From Lysobacterales bacterium (GTDB lineage: Bacteria > Pseudomonadota > Gammaproteobacteria > Xanthomonadales > Xanthomonadaceae), in contig JADCRD010000001.1 of assembly GCA_014946745.1 (NCBI GenBank), forward strand, positions 2,540,427-2,604,426: DNA of 64,000 bases, written 5' to 3'. Positions 26,421 through 34,879 of the stretch are shown piece after piece; positions within the stretch are counted from its first letter, which is position 1, and every line of letters begins with the position of its first letter. Position numbers and translations under genes: made by a program. The notes under the pieces are model-generated. The model did not search any database. It worked only from the letters and a program-made list of their open reading frames with translations, and was not told where the DNA came from.

Positions 26421-27166
26421 ACCCTGTCCTGCTGTGGTTCCACAAGATGGGCTCTCCGCCCAATTTCTATGCCTTCGCCGGGCGCTGCCTTCCTTGGCTG
26501 TATGGCATCGCCATCCCCATGATTCTGTGGGGCAGCTGGGCGGGTTTGTATGAGGTTCCCGCGGATTACCAGCAGGGCGACACCTTCCGCATCATCTTCG
26601 TGCACGTGCCAGCCGCGTGGATGAGCTTGTTCATCTATGCCGTGATGGCGGTCAACGCCTTCATCGCCCTGGTCTGGCGCATCAAGCTGTCCGAACAGCT
26701 GGCCATGAACTGCGCGCCGATCGGTGCGGCCTTTACCGCCATCACGCTGTTGACCGGAGCGATCTGGGGCAAGCCGATGTGGGGCACTTGGTGGACCTGG
26801 GACGCTCGGCTCACGTCAGAACTGGTTCTGCTGTTTCTCTACCTGGGCGTCATGGGCCTGTATGCCGCGATTGAAGACCGCCGCGCCGCCGCCCGTGCTG
26901 CCAGCTTTCTTGCGCTGATCGGCTTCGTCAACGTGCCGATCGTGCATTTCTCGGTCGACTGGTGGAACACCCTGCACCAGGGCGCGACCATTCGTTTGTT
27001 CGGAAAGTCCAGCATGGATCCAAGCATGGTCGCGCCACTGATCGCCATGGCCTTCGGCACCAAGCTCTGGTTCATGGCCTCGCTGCTGGCGCGCACCCGC
27101 GTCGCCATTGCCGATGCCGAGCGCAGCAAGGACTGGGTGCGCCGCGCGTTGGGAGGTGCCGCATGA
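26417..27166 (+). CDS. ccmC: Heme-handling protein CcmC
   Basis: 249 residues with six membrane segments and the tryptophan-rich WWD motif (MWGTWWTWDARLTSE) that holds heme on the periplasmic side for transfer to CcmE. Flanking histidines that could be axial ligands are present (FVHVPAAWM and PIVHFSVDWWN). It overlaps ccmD by 4 bp (ATGA). Confidence 0.96.
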   Translation: MNPVLLWFHKMGSPPNFYAFAGRCLPWLYGIAIPMILWGSWAGLYEVPADYQQGDTFRIIFVHVPAAWMSLFIYAVMAVNAFIALVWRIKLSEQLAMNCAPIGAAFTAITLLTGAIWGKPMWGTWWTWDARLTSELVLLFLYLGVMGLYAAIEDRRAAARAASFLALIGFVNVPIVHFSVDWWNTLHQGATIRLFGKSSMDPSMVAPLIAMAFGTKLWFMASLLARTRVAIADAERSKDWVRRALGGAA

Positions 27167-27354
27167 GCGCCTGGCTGGATATGGGCGAATACAGCGCCTT
27201 CGTGTGGTCCTGCTTTGCCATCTTCTTTGTGTTTCTGGTGTGGGACCTGGTGCAGCCGGCCTGGCGGCTGCGCCGCCTGCAGCGCGAGATCGCGCTGCGC
27301 GCGCGCCGCGACGCCGCCCGCACGGGAAGCGCAACCCAGAACCCGATTCCCTGA
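27163..27354 (+). CDS. ccmD: Heme exporter small subunit CcmD
   Basis: 63 residues, the expected CcmD size: one membrane segment (YSAFVWSCFAIFFVFLVWD) followed by a basic heptad-like tail (LRRLQREIALRARRDAAR). It overlaps the ccmC stop by four bases. CcmD is needed to release holo-CcmE from CcmABC. Confidence 0.93.
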   Translation: MSAWLDMGEYSAFVWSCFAIFFVFLVWDLVQPAWRLRRLQREIALRARRDAARTGSATQNPIP

Positions 27355-27364
27355 GGAGCCTGAT

Positions 27365-27916
27365 ATGCATCCCGTGCGCAAGCGTCGCCTGATCGTTGCC
27401 AGCCTGATTCTGGGCGCCGGCCTGGTTGCCGGCAGCCTGGTCGCCTTGGCCCTGCAGGAGAACCTGAACTATCTGCACTCGCCGAGCGAGGTCATCGCCG
27501 GCGCGGCCCCCGAGACAGGTGTGTTCCGCCTGGGCGGCGTGGTGCTGGAGGAGAGCGTCGAGAGTGGGCGCGTCGAGGCCACGCGCGAAGTCGAATACCG
27601 CTTCAAGGTCACGGATCGCGAGGAAGACTTCCCTGTGGTCTACCGTGGGGTGCTGCCCGACCTGTTCCGCGAGGGCCAGAGCGTGATCGCCAAGGGTCGC
27701 ATCGAAGAGGGTGTGTTCGTTGCCACCCAGGTGCTGGCCAAGCATGACGAGACCTACATGCCCGCCGAGGTCGCCGACAAGATGACCCAGGCGCGCATCG
27801 CCCGCGCCGAGAAGCTCAAGCAGGAAGCCGAAGCCCTGCGCACGGGCGGCTATGGCGACCCTGCCGTCGAAGCCGCGCCGGCCAACCCGCCCGCCGACGG
27901 CAAGAGCAGCTACTGA
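27365..27916 (+). CDS. ccmE: Cytochrome c-type heme chaperone CcmE
   Basis: 183 residues from the ATG at 27365, preceded by GAGGAG. There is an N-terminal membrane anchor (RRLIVASLILGAGLVAGSLVALAL), then the OB-fold with YLHSPSEVI and FKVTDREEDFPVVYRG. His127 and Tyr131 in AKHDETYMP match the covalent heme-binding His and the coordinating Tyr. The tail past residue 150 is longer and charged, as in many gammaproteobacteria. Confidence 0.96.
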   Translation: MHPVRKRRLIVASLILGAGLVAGSLVALALQENLNYLHSPSEVIAGAAPETGVFRLGGVVLEESVESGRVEATREVEYRFKVTDREEDFPVVYRGVLPDLFREGQSVIAKGRIEEGVFVATQVLAKHDETYMPAEVADKMTQARIARAEKLKQEAEALRTGGYGDPAVEAAPANPPADGKSSY

Positions 27917-27947
27917 TGCGGCCCGCGCCGCGCCTGAGACCCATGCC

Positions 27948-29927
27948 ATGACTCCCGAACTTGGAAACTTCGCGCTGGTGCTGGCCCTGGTGCTGGCCCT
28001 GGTGCAGTCCTCTCTGCCGCTCTATGGCGCCTGGCGGGGTCATGCTGGGCTGATGGCGCTGGGCCGCTCGACGGCCTACGGGCAATTCGCCTTTCTGCTG
28101 CTGAGCTACCTGATCCTGACGGCGGCCTTTATCCAGCAGGATTTCTCCGTAGCCTACGTCGCCAACAACAGCAACACCCTGCTGCCCATGATGTATCGCA
28201 TTTCGGCAGTCTGGGGCGCACACGAGGGTTCGCTGCTGCTGTGGGTGCTGATTTTGGCGCTGTGGACGATCGCGGTCGCGGCCTTCTCGCGCAGCCTGCC
28301 CCTGCACGTCGTGGCCCGCGTGCTGGCGGTGATGGGCTGGGTCAGCGTCGGCTTCCTGCTGTTCACCCTGCTGACCTCGAACCCGTTTGATCGCCTGCTG
28401 CCCGCGCCGGCCGAGGGCCGCGACCTGAACCCGCTGCTGCAGGACCCCGGCCTGATCTTCCACCCGCCCATGCTGTACGCCGGCTACGTCGGTTTCGCCG
28501 TCGCCTTCGCATTCGCCATCGCTGCACTTCTGGGCGGCAAGATGGACGCGCAGTGGGTGCGCTGGAGCCGGCCTTGGACGAACGTGGCCTGGGCCTTCCT
28601 GACCCTCGGAATCGGCCTGGGCAGCTGGTGGGCCTATTACGAGCTGGGCTGGGGCGGCTGGTGGTTCTGGGACCCGGTCGAGAACGCCAGCTTCATGCCC
28701 TGGCTGGTCGGCACCGCACTGATCCATTCGCAGGCGGTGACCGAGAAGCGCGGCAGCTTCGCCGGCTGGACCCTGCTGCTCGCCATCGCCGCCTTCTCGC
28801 TGTCCCTGCTCGGCACCTTCCTGGTGCGTTCCGGCGTGCTCACGTCGGTACATGCCTTCGCTTCCGACCCCGAGCGCGGGGTGTTCATCCTGATCTTCCT
28901 GCTGATCGTGGTCGGCGGCTCGCTTCTGCTGTATGCGCTGCGCTCAGGCGGCATCGAGCGCGGCAAGCCGGCGGCCCCGCTGTCGCGCGACACCCTGCTG
29001 CTGGTGAACAACCTGCTGTTCAGCGCCGCCACGGCAATGGTGCTGATCGGCACGCTCTATCCGCTGCTGGCCGATGCCCTGAACCTCGGCAAGATGTCGG
29101 TGGGACCGCCCTACTTCGGCCTTCTGTTCACGGCGCTGATGGTGCCGGTCGTGCTGCTGATGCCCTTCGCTCCCTTCGCGCGCTGGCAGCAGGAGCACTG
29201 GGGACGCTTCGTACCGCTGATCAAATTCGCTTTCTCACTGACCGTGCTGGCGACAGCACTCGCGTTCTTCAGCATCGAAGACGGCACGTTCAAGACGTGG
29301 GCCGGCGTGGCTGGCGCCACTTGGGTGATGGCAGGCACTGCACTGTATGCCTGGAAGCGCTGGCAGTCGGCGCCAGCCGGCCGCCGCTTCACCGCGGAGA
29401 TGAGCGGCATGCTGCTCGCCCACTTTGGCGTCGGCGTGTTCGTGGCCGGCGTGCTGCTGGTGGAGAGCACCAGCATCGAGCGCGACCTGGCGCTGAAGCC
29501 CGGCGAGTCGACCGAGCTGCGCGGCTTCCGCTTCGAGTTCGAGGGCGTGGCGCACCGTGAGGGCCCGAACTTCGATGCGGACCGCGGCACCGTGCACATC
29601 TACGTGGACGATCGCCAGATCGCCACGCTGCACCCGGAGAAGCGCGCCTACAAGAGCGGTGGCCAGATCATGACCGAAGCGGGCATCGACCCGGGTGTGA
29701 CCCGCGACCTCTACGTGGCGCTGGGCGAGCCTTTGGGCGACGGCGAAGCCTGGTCGGTGCGCGTCTACGTCAAGCCCTTCATCCGCTGGATCTGGTTCGG
29801 CGCTCTGCTGATGACCATCGCCGGCTTTGTGGTGGCTTTTGATCGCCGCTTCCGTCGTGTGCCCGCGGCAGAGCCGCTGGCCGCGCCCGCGACACCGAAT
29901 CCGGAACCCGTCGGAGCGCGCGCATGA
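27948..29927 (+). CDS. ccmF: Cytochrome c heme lyase component CcmF
   Basis: 659 residues with about 14-15 membrane segments and the WWD signature WGGWWFWDPVENASFMPW. Start chosen at the ATG at 27948 (MTPELGNFALVLALVLAL); the earlier in-frame ATG at 27852 lies inside ccmE. CcmF with CcmH/CcmI attaches heme to apocytochrome CXXCH motifs on the periplasmic side. It overlaps ccmG by 4 bp. Confidence 0.96.
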   Translation: MTPELGNFALVLALVLALVQSSLPLYGAWRGHAGLMALGRSTAYGQFAFLLLSYLILTAAFIQQDFSVAYVANNSNTLLPMMYRISAVWGAHEGSLLLWVLILALWTIAVAAFSRSLPLHVVARVLAVMGWVSVGFLLFTLLTSNPFDRLLPAPAEGRDLNPLLQDPGLIFHPPMLYAGYVGFAVAFAFAIAALLGGKMDAQWVRWSRPWTNVAWAFLTLGIGLGSWWAYYELGWGGWWFWDPVENASFMPWLVGTALIHSQAVTEKRGSFAGWTLLLAIAAFSLSLLGTFLVRSGVLTSVHAFASDPERGVFILIFLLIVVGGSLLLYALRSGGIERGKPAAPLSRDTLLLVNNLLFSAATAMVLIGTLYPLLADALNLGKMSVGPPYFGLLFTALMVPVVLLMPFAPFARWQQEHWGRFVPLIKFAFSLTVLATALAFFSIEDGTFKTWAGVAGATWVMAGTALYAWKRWQSAPAGRRFTAEMSGMLLAHFGVGVFVAGVLLVESTSIERDLALKPGESTELRGFRFEFEGVAHREGPNFDADRGTVHIYVDDRQIATLHPEKRAYKSGGQIMTEAGIDPGVTRDLYVALGEPLGDGEAWSVRVYVKPFIRWIWFGALLMTIAGFVVAFDRRFRRVPAAEPLAAPATPNPEPVGARA

Positions 29928-30469
29928 TTCAGCGCCTGCTGCCGCTGATGGTGTTTCTGGCGCTGGCTACGCTGCTCGGCGCCGGGATCTGGCTTTCGGC
30001 CGTACGCGACCCCAACGCGATTCCCTCACCGCTGATTGGCAAGCCGGCGCCAGCCTTCGAACTGCCCAGCCTGCATGAGCCGGAACGCACGGTCCGAAGC
30101 GAGGAATTGCTTGGCCGCCCCTACCTGCTCAACGTCTTCGGCAGTTGGTGCCCGGGCTGCCGCGAAGAGCATCCGGTGATCGCGCGATTGGCGCGCGCCG
30201 GACACCTGCCGGTGATCGGCTTCAACTGGAAGGACCAGCGCGAAGACGCACTGCGTTGGCTGAACCAGTTCGGCGACCCCTACGCGCTCGTACTCGTCGA
30301 CTTCGAGGGCCATACCGCCATCGACTACGGCGTCTACGGAGCTCCGGAGAGCTTCCTGATTGGTGCCGACGGCACCGTGCTCTACAAGCACATCGGCCCG
30401 ATCACCTGGGAGGATATCGAGCGCGAGATCCTGCCGCGGCTGTCTTCGAAAGACGGAGTCGGATCATGA
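29924..30469 (+). CDS. ccmG: Thiol:disulfide interchange protein CcmG/DsbE
   Basis: 181 residues: an N-terminal membrane anchor and a thioredoxin fold with the active site WCPGC (Cys76, Cys79) and GVYGAPESFLIG, the cis-Pro loop conserved in CcmG. It keeps apocytochrome c cysteines reduced for heme ligation. It overlaps both neighbours by four bases. Confidence 0.95.
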   Translation: MIQRLLPLMVFLALATLLGAGIWLSAVRDPNAIPSPLIGKPAPAFELPSLHEPERTVRSEELLGRPYLLNVFGSWCPGCREEHPVIARLARAGHLPVIGFNWKDQREDALRWLNQFGDPYALVLVDFEGHTAIDYGVYGAPESFLIGADGTVLYKHIGPITWEDIEREILPRLSSKDGVGS

Positions 30470-30903
30470 GCCGGCTGCTCGCTCTCCTGCTGGGCCTGCT
30501 GCTCAGCCTGTCGGCCCTGGCCATTGATCCCCTGCCCTTCAAGGACCAGGCCGAAGCGGACCGCTTCCGCAAGCTCGCCGCCGAACTGCGCTGCGTGATG
30601 TGCCAGAACCAGTCGCTCGCCGACTCGGATGCGATGATCGCGCAGGACCTTCGGCGCGAGGTCTTCAACCTGATGCGCGAAGGCAAAAGCAACGACGAGA
30701 TCAAGCAGCATCTGGCCGCGCGCTACACCGACTTCGTTCTGTACCGGCCACCGCTGCAGGGCGCGAACTGGGCACTCTGGCTCGCCCCGGCGGTCGTCCT
30801 GCTGGGCGGCGCCATTGCGCTTGCCGTGGTCGTCCGCCGTCGCAGTGCCGGCCTCAAGAACGCCGCGCCGACGCACGATTCCAACAACGATCAAGAGTGG
30901 TAA
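30466..30903 (+). CDS. ccmH: Cytochrome c maturation thiol protein CcmH (CcmL-type)
   Basis: 145 residues from the ATG at 30466, which overlaps the ccmG stop (ATGA). It has a signal peptide, the motif LRCVMCQNQSL (Cys43, Cys46) and a single C-terminal membrane segment (WALWLAPAVVLLGGAIALAVV). This is the short form; the TPR part that is fused in E. coli CcmH is the separate next gene here. It interacts with apocytochrome cysteines and CcmF. Confidence 0.95.
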   Translation: MSRLLALLLGLLLSLSALAIDPLPFKDQAEADRFRKLAAELRCVMCQNQSLADSDAMIAQDLRREVFNLMREGKSNDEIKQHLAARYTDFVLYRPPLQGANWALWLAPAVVLLGGAIALAVVVRRRSAGLKNAAPTHDSNNDQEW

Positions 30904-30908
30904 ACCCG

Positions 30909-32093
30909 ATGTTCTGGATTCTGGCCGCGGTGCTCGGCATCGCTGCGCTGGCCTTCGTGCTGCGCCCCCTGCTGAAACCGCCCCTGCTCGACGAACACGC
31001 GGACAAGCGCCGCGCACTCCGTGCTGCGGCCGCCAGCGGAGCACTGAACGCGAACGAGCTGCGCGAGCGCCTGCAGGCCCTGCCGGACGAGCCCGCGCCG
31101 CAGCGTACGCCTGTCGCCTTCATTCTCACGCTGGCCGTGCTGGTGCCGGCGCTGGGCTTCGGGCTCTACCTTCATGTCGGCGCACCGCAGGCGCTCGATC
31201 CCTCCGCGCGCGTCGCGCCGCCCGCGCCCACCACCATGGAAGAGGCGATCGCCGCGCTTGAAGCACGCCTTGCAGCCGAGCCGAATGACGTCGAAGGCTG
31301 GGTTCTGCTCGGCCGCAGCCGTCGCGCACAGGAGGACTTTGCCGCGGCCGAAGAGGCCATGGCCAAGGCCTATGCGCTGGCCGCCGACAACGTCGAGGTA
31401 CAGATCGACTACGCCGAGGCAAAGGCCCTGGCAACCCCCAGCCGGCGCTTCGAAGGCGAGTCACTGGCCCTTCTGCAGGCCGCCCACCAGCGCGAGCCAG
31501 GCAATGCCCGCGCCGCCTGGCTGCTCGGTATCTCCGCGCTGCAGGACGGTCGCCCGGCGGAAGCCACTGCACTGTGGGAAACGGTTCTGGCGCAAATGCC
31601 CGCAGACGCCTCCGCGCGTCCCGCCCTGACCCAGCAGATCAACGAAGCGCGGCGGCAAGCCGGGATGGAGCCGCTGCCGGCAGCGTCCGCTGAGGTTCCG
31701 AGCCCGTCGGCCGCCCCCGCCACCGAAACTCCGGCCGGCGCGGCGAGCGGCGGACGCATCGAGGTCGAAGTCGAACTGGCCGCCGAACTGGCCGGACAAG
31801 TGCCGCCCGATGCCGTGCTGTTCGTATTCGCCCGCGCTCCTGAGGGACCACGCGCGCCGCTTGCGATCCAGCGGCTTTCCGCCGCATCGCTGCCCACCAC
31901 GCTGGTGCTGGATCAGAGCATGAGCATGATCGAAGGCATGAACCTTGGCACATTTGCCAACGTAGTCGTTGGCGCCCGCATTTCGGCCAGCGGCAACGCC
32001 ACGCCGCAGAGCGGCGACCTTGAAGGCCTGAGCGCACCCGTGCGGGTGAGCGAGGGTCGTGCCCGCGTGGTGATCGACCGCGTCTTGCCGTGA
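30909..32093 (+). CDS. ccmI: TPR protein CcmI/CycH, apocytochrome chaperone
   Basis: 394 residues from the ATG at 30909, 6 bp after ccmH. There are two membrane segments (WILAAVLGIAALAFVLRPLL and VAFILTLAVLVPALGFGLYL) with a short charged loop between them. TPR-like helices lie at ~115-230 (NDVEGWVLLGRSRRAQEDFAAAEEAMAKAYALA), followed by an Ala/Pro-rich linker and a beta-rich C-terminal domain (residues ~280-394, PPDAVLFVFARAPEGPRAPLA) as in CycH proteins. It presents apocytochromes to CcmF/CcmH. The stop overlaps the next gene's GTG start. Confidence 0.93.
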   Translation: MFWILAAVLGIAALAFVLRPLLKPPLLDEHADKRRALRAAAASGALNANELRERLQALPDEPAPQRTPVAFILTLAVLVPALGFGLYLHVGAPQALDPSARVAPPAPTTMEEAIAALEARLAAEPNDVEGWVLLGRSRRAQEDFAAAEEAMAKAYALAADNVEVQIDYAEAKALATPSRRFEGESLALLQAAHQREPGNARAAWLLGISALQDGRPAEATALWETVLAQMPADASARPALTQQINEARRQAGMEPLPAASAEVPSPSAAPATETPAGAASGGRIEVEVELAAELAGQVPPDAVLFVFARAPEGPRAPLAIQRLSAASLPTTLVLDQSMSMIEGMNLGTFANVVVGARISASGNATPQSGDLEGLSAPVRVSEGRARVVIDRVLP

Positions 32094-33208
32094 CCGAGTT
32101 CATTCCGCCCGCCACACGCTGGTTCGACCTGCCCTCGCCGTTTCCGATGAAGCGCGGCGGCTGTCTGGACGGCGGTCGCCTAGCCTATGAGACCTGGGGC
32201 GAACTCAACGCGGAACGCAGTAACGCGGTCCTGATCCTTACCGGCCTGTCGCCCAGCGCCCACGCCGCCAGTCATCCCGATGACCCTGAGCCCGGCTGGT
32301 GGGAAGCCATGATCGGCCCGGGTAGGCCGATCGATACCCGCCGCTGGTTCGTCATTTGCGCAAACTCTCTGGGCAGCTGCCGCGGCAGCAGCGGACCCGC
32401 CTCACCCCATCCAAGCACCGGCCAAGCGTGGCGGCTGGCATTCCCCGAGCTCTCGGTGGAAGACGGCGCGCGTGCCGCCTTTGCGCTGGTACGGGGCCTC
32501 GGCATCGAACAGCTGGATACCGTGGTCGGCTGCTCGATGGGCGGCATGACCGCGCTTGCGTTTCTGCTGCAGCATCCGCTGGCCGCGCGTCGCATGCTGA
32601 ACGTCTGCGGCGCCGCCCATGCCTTGCCCTTCTCAATCGCCGTGCGCTCGCTGCAGCGCGAAGCGATCCGCCTCGACCCGCTGTGGAACGGCGGCGAGTA
32701 CAGCGACTCGGCCTATCCCGAGAGCGGCATGCGCATCGCCCGCAAGCTTGGCGTGCTGACCTATCGCTCGGCGATCGAATGGCATGGTCGCTTCGGCCGC
32801 GTGCGCCTCGACAGTGAGCTGCGCGAGGACGACCCTTTCGGCCACGAGTTTCAGGTCGAAAGCTATCTGGAGGGTCATGCCCGGCGCTTCATCCGCCAGT
32901 TCGACCCGAACTGCTACCTCTACTTGTCGCGCTCGATGGACTGGTTCGATTGCGCCGAGTACGGCGACGGCGACGTGCTGCGCGGTCTGGCACGCATCCG
33001 TTTGCAGCAGGCGCTGGTCATCGGCGTCGAGACCGACATTCTGTTCCCCATCGAGCAGCAGGCTCAGATCGCCGAAGGTCTGCGCCGCGGCGGCGCTGAC
33101 GTGCACTTCGCCAGCCTGCCGTCGCCTCAGGGCCATGACGCCTTTCTCGTCGACTTCGAGCGCTTCTGCCCCCTGATCGAAGACTTCATGACCGCGACAG
33201 CCGGCTGA
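32090..33208 (+). CDS. MetX-family acyltransferase (homoserine/serine O-acyltransferase)
   Basis: 372 residues starting at a GTG overlapping the ccmI stop (GTGA). An alpha/beta-hydrolase acyltransferase with Ser149 in VVGCSMGGMTAL, Asp316 in VETDILFP and His349 in PQGHDAFL, and NSLGSCRGSSGPAS near the oxyanion region, all as in MetX. The family acylates L-homoserine with acetyl-CoA. MetX-like enzymes of Xanthomonadales have been described as acting on L-serine with succinyl-CoA instead (serine O-succinyltransferase), and this gene may well be one of those. The sequence alone does not settle the substrates. It is cytosolic. Its tight link to ccm could place sulphur amino-acid supply and cytochrome c assembly under one promoter. 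Confidence 0.88.
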   Translation: MTEFIPPATRWFDLPSPFPMKRGGCLDGGRLAYETWGELNAERSNAVLILTGLSPSAHAASHPDDPEPGWWEAMIGPGRPIDTRRWFVICANSLGSCRGSSGPASPHPSTGQAWRLAFPELSVEDGARAAFALVRGLGIEQLDTVVGCSMGGMTALAFLLQHPLAARRMLNVCGAAHALPFSIAVRSLQREAIRLDPLWNGGEYSDSAYPESGMRIARKLGVLTYRSAIEWHGRFGRVRLDSELREDDPFGHEFQVESYLEGHARRFIRQFDPNCYLYLSRSMDWFDCAEYGDGDVLRGLARIRLQQALVIGVETDILFPIEQQAQIAEGLRRGGADVHFASLPSPQGHDAFLVDFERFCPLIEDFMTATAG

Positions 33209-33251
33209 GCTGAATGCGATCCCGCCCACGCTGCGGGTGCGCCCAAAACGA

Positions 33252-33278
33252 GAACACCCCGCACGAGGCGGGGTGTTC
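33252..33278 (-). terminator. Terminator downstream of the THX gene
   Basis: The 11-bp stem GAACACCCCGC, 5-base loop and complement are followed on the minus strand by TCGTTTTG. It lies between the convergent stops of the MetX-family gene (33208) and THX (33312) and may serve both. Confidence 0.72.
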
Positions 33279-33311
33279 GAAGCGCTTGCAGCCCAAGGCT
33301 GCCAAGAAGAC

Positions 33312-33467
33312 TCAGGCCTTCTTGCGGGCCGGAGCCTTCTTCGCCGGAGCCACCGGAGCGGCCGGCACTACCGACTTGGCTGTCGCCTTGCTGCCGTGGG
33401 GACGGGCATTGCCGTAGCTGCCGTTGTAGATCTTGCCCTTGCGGGTGCGGGTATCGCCCTTGCCCAT
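33312..33467 (-). CDS. Small ribosomal subunit protein THX with basic C-terminal tail
   Basis: 51 residues, too short for most ORF callers. The sequence MGKGDTRTRKGKIYNGSYGN matches the 30S THX family (MGKGD.KTRRGKI..GSYG), a tiny basic protein that binds near the top of the small-subunit head. Residues ~27-51 form an Ala/Pro/Lys-rich tail (AAPVAPAKKAPARKKA) beyond the minimal family core. GAGGAG lies 6 bases before the ATG at 33467 and a good terminator follows, so this is a well-formed single gene. Confidence 0.88.
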   Translation of the reverse strand: MGKGDTRTRKGKIYNGSYGNARPHGSKATAKSVVPAAPVAPAKKAPARKKA

Positions 33468-33633
33468 GATGTGCTCCTCGGAACTGTGTTAAAGCGGGTC
33501 GCTTCGGAAAGCCGTGTAGCCTACCACCTCAGACGCACTGCGCAAACCGCGGGGCGCATCCATCAAGTCGCGCGACCTGGGTCCACTCAAGCCAGGCCCG
33601 TGCCATGACAAGTCCCACTTCATTGGAACGACC

Positions 33634-34122
33634 ATGACCGAAAGTCGCCTTGCCCGTCGGATTCGCCAACTCGAAAGTCTGCCCGCCATGTTTAGGCCGT
33701 GGTTGCGCGACCGCATCCTGGGTCGCGCGGTGCCACTGGTGGGAACAGCGCGCATCCAGTTCGAGCGGGTGGATGGTGAGTCGGTGATCCTGCGCATTGC
33801 CAATCGCAGGCGCGTTCAGAACCATATCGGCGGTGTGCACGCAGCCGCCATGGCGCTGCTGGCAGAGACCGCGAGTGGCTTCTGTCTTGGCTGGCACCTG
33901 CCGGATGACCGCCTTCCGCTGATCAAGAGTCTGCAGGTCGACTTTCTGCGGCGCACCCAGGGCGCCCTGCGGGCGACTTCGCGGCTCGAACCGGCCCAGA
34001 TCGCCCAGATTCTGGCCGCGCCCAAGGGCGAACTGTTGGTGCCTGTCGAAGTGACCGACGAAACCGGCGAGGCCCCCATTGCCTGCCGCATGCTTTGGGC
34101 TTGGGTGCCGCGCTCGCGCTGA
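33634..34122 (+). CDS. Hotdog-fold DUF4442 / PaaI-like thioesterase family protein
   Basis: 162 residues. The core RRRVQNHIGGVHAAAMALLAETASGFCLGWHLPDDRLPLIKSLQVDFLRRTQGALRATSR has the layout of the hotdog thioesterase families (central hydrophobic helix with a GxxHAxAxxxLAE motif, then strands with KSLQVDFLR), and is closest in my reading to DUF4442. Such proteins hydrolyse or bind acyl-CoA thioesters. Here the substrate is unknown. It is a single gene between THX and merC, with only a weak Shine-Dalgarno. No signal peptide. Confidence 0.72.
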   Translation: MTESRLARRIRQLESLPAMFRPWLRDRILGRAVPLVGTARIQFERVDGESVILRIANRRRVQNHIGGVHAAAMALLAETASGFCLGWHLPDDRLPLIKSLQVDFLRRTQGALRATSRLEPAQIAQILAAPKGELLVPVEVTDETGEAPIACRMLWAWVPRSR

Positions 34123-34260
34123 GGAAACCCGGACAACCCGCGGCTACCGTCCTTGGCCCAGCCAGTCGGGCGTGCTGGCAAACGCGCAACAGAAGCCGAA
34201 ACCTCGCAGCAAGGGAGTCAATCTGCTGCTGAGACAAGGCGATGTCGCTCGCCAACGCGC

Positions 34261-34731
34261 TCAGTCGTGCCGACAGTCGACACCGTGCACGTGCGGCGAG
34301 CGCTTGTGGCGCAGGTTGATCAGATGCGCTGACGCGATGAACAGCCCGCCCAGGGTCATCAGCACCGCGTGTGGCACCACGTCATGGTGCAAGGGGCCGA
34401 AGCTGCCGAACCAGATCAAGCCCAGCCCCGGAGCAGCCAGCGCCGCGGCGGCGGCCTTTTGATGCTGCCGATAGCCAAGTCCCAGGCTGCCGATGACCAG
34501 AGCAGTCGCGAACAGCACAAACCCCCGCTCCAGCCACTCCGAAGCCAGGAAGCTGGAGCCCAACGCAGGCAGAAGGGCGAGCACAAACGGCCAGGAAGCG
34601 CAGTGCACTGCGCAGACGGTCGATGCGATCGCGCCGATGCGGTCCGCGCGCTCGCCGAGATCACTCCGCGCTTGCACCGTGGCGCTGTTGACCGAAGCAG
34701 AGGTATCGATGAAGGCGCTACTCGAAGACAT
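34261..34731 (-). CDS. MerC-family inner-membrane protein
   Basis: 156 residues with four hydrophobic segments and the MerC core DRIGAIASTVCAVHCASWPFVLALLP, including the vicinal Cys-x3-Cys pair expected for soft-metal handling. The C-terminus is His-rich (HKRSPHVHGVDCRHD). MerC itself transports Hg2+, but there is no mer operon here. The gene is divergent from a TonB receptor with metal-binding loops, and the shared 148-bp region has two TATAAC-type half-sites resembling Zur boxes. A role in zinc passage or handling is therefore more likely; this is inference. AGGAA precedes the ATG at 34731. Confidence 0.8.
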   Translation of the reverse strand: MSSSSAFIDTSASVNSATVQARSDLGERADRIGAIASTVCAVHCASWPFVLALLPALGSSFLASEWLERGFVLFATALVIGSLGLGYRQHQKAAAAALAAPGLGLIWFGSFGPLHHDVVPHAVLMTLGGLFIASAHLINLRHKRSPHVHGVDCRHD

Positions 34732-34790
34732 CGGAGTTTCCTGAGCTGTAAGCGCTGGCGGGCGGACTCTTCACGCCCAACGGGTGAGAT

Positions 34791-34867
34791 AGTATAACGT
34801 CCAACTCCTCGAATCGGCTGGGCGCTCTTGCGCCCATTCTTTCACGCTCAAGAAGCAACGTTATAAC
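34791..34867. promoter_or_regulatory. Two opposed TATAAC-containing sites, candidate Zur boxes
   Basis: AGTATAACGT at 34791-34800 and ACGTTATAAC at 34858-34867 are near-perfect inverted copies in the divergent merC-like / TonB receptor region. The second contains GTTATAAC. Both resemble half-sites of the gammaproteobacterial Zur consensus (GTTATA-N-TATAAC). A zur gene lies at 44380-44886. Confidence 0.5.
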
Positions 34868-34879
34868 ACCGGAGACCGT

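Noticed and set aside
34261-34731. A mercury-resistance operon from the MerC-family gene
   Set aside because: No merR, merT, merP or merA nearby; the context is metal uptake with Zur-like sites.
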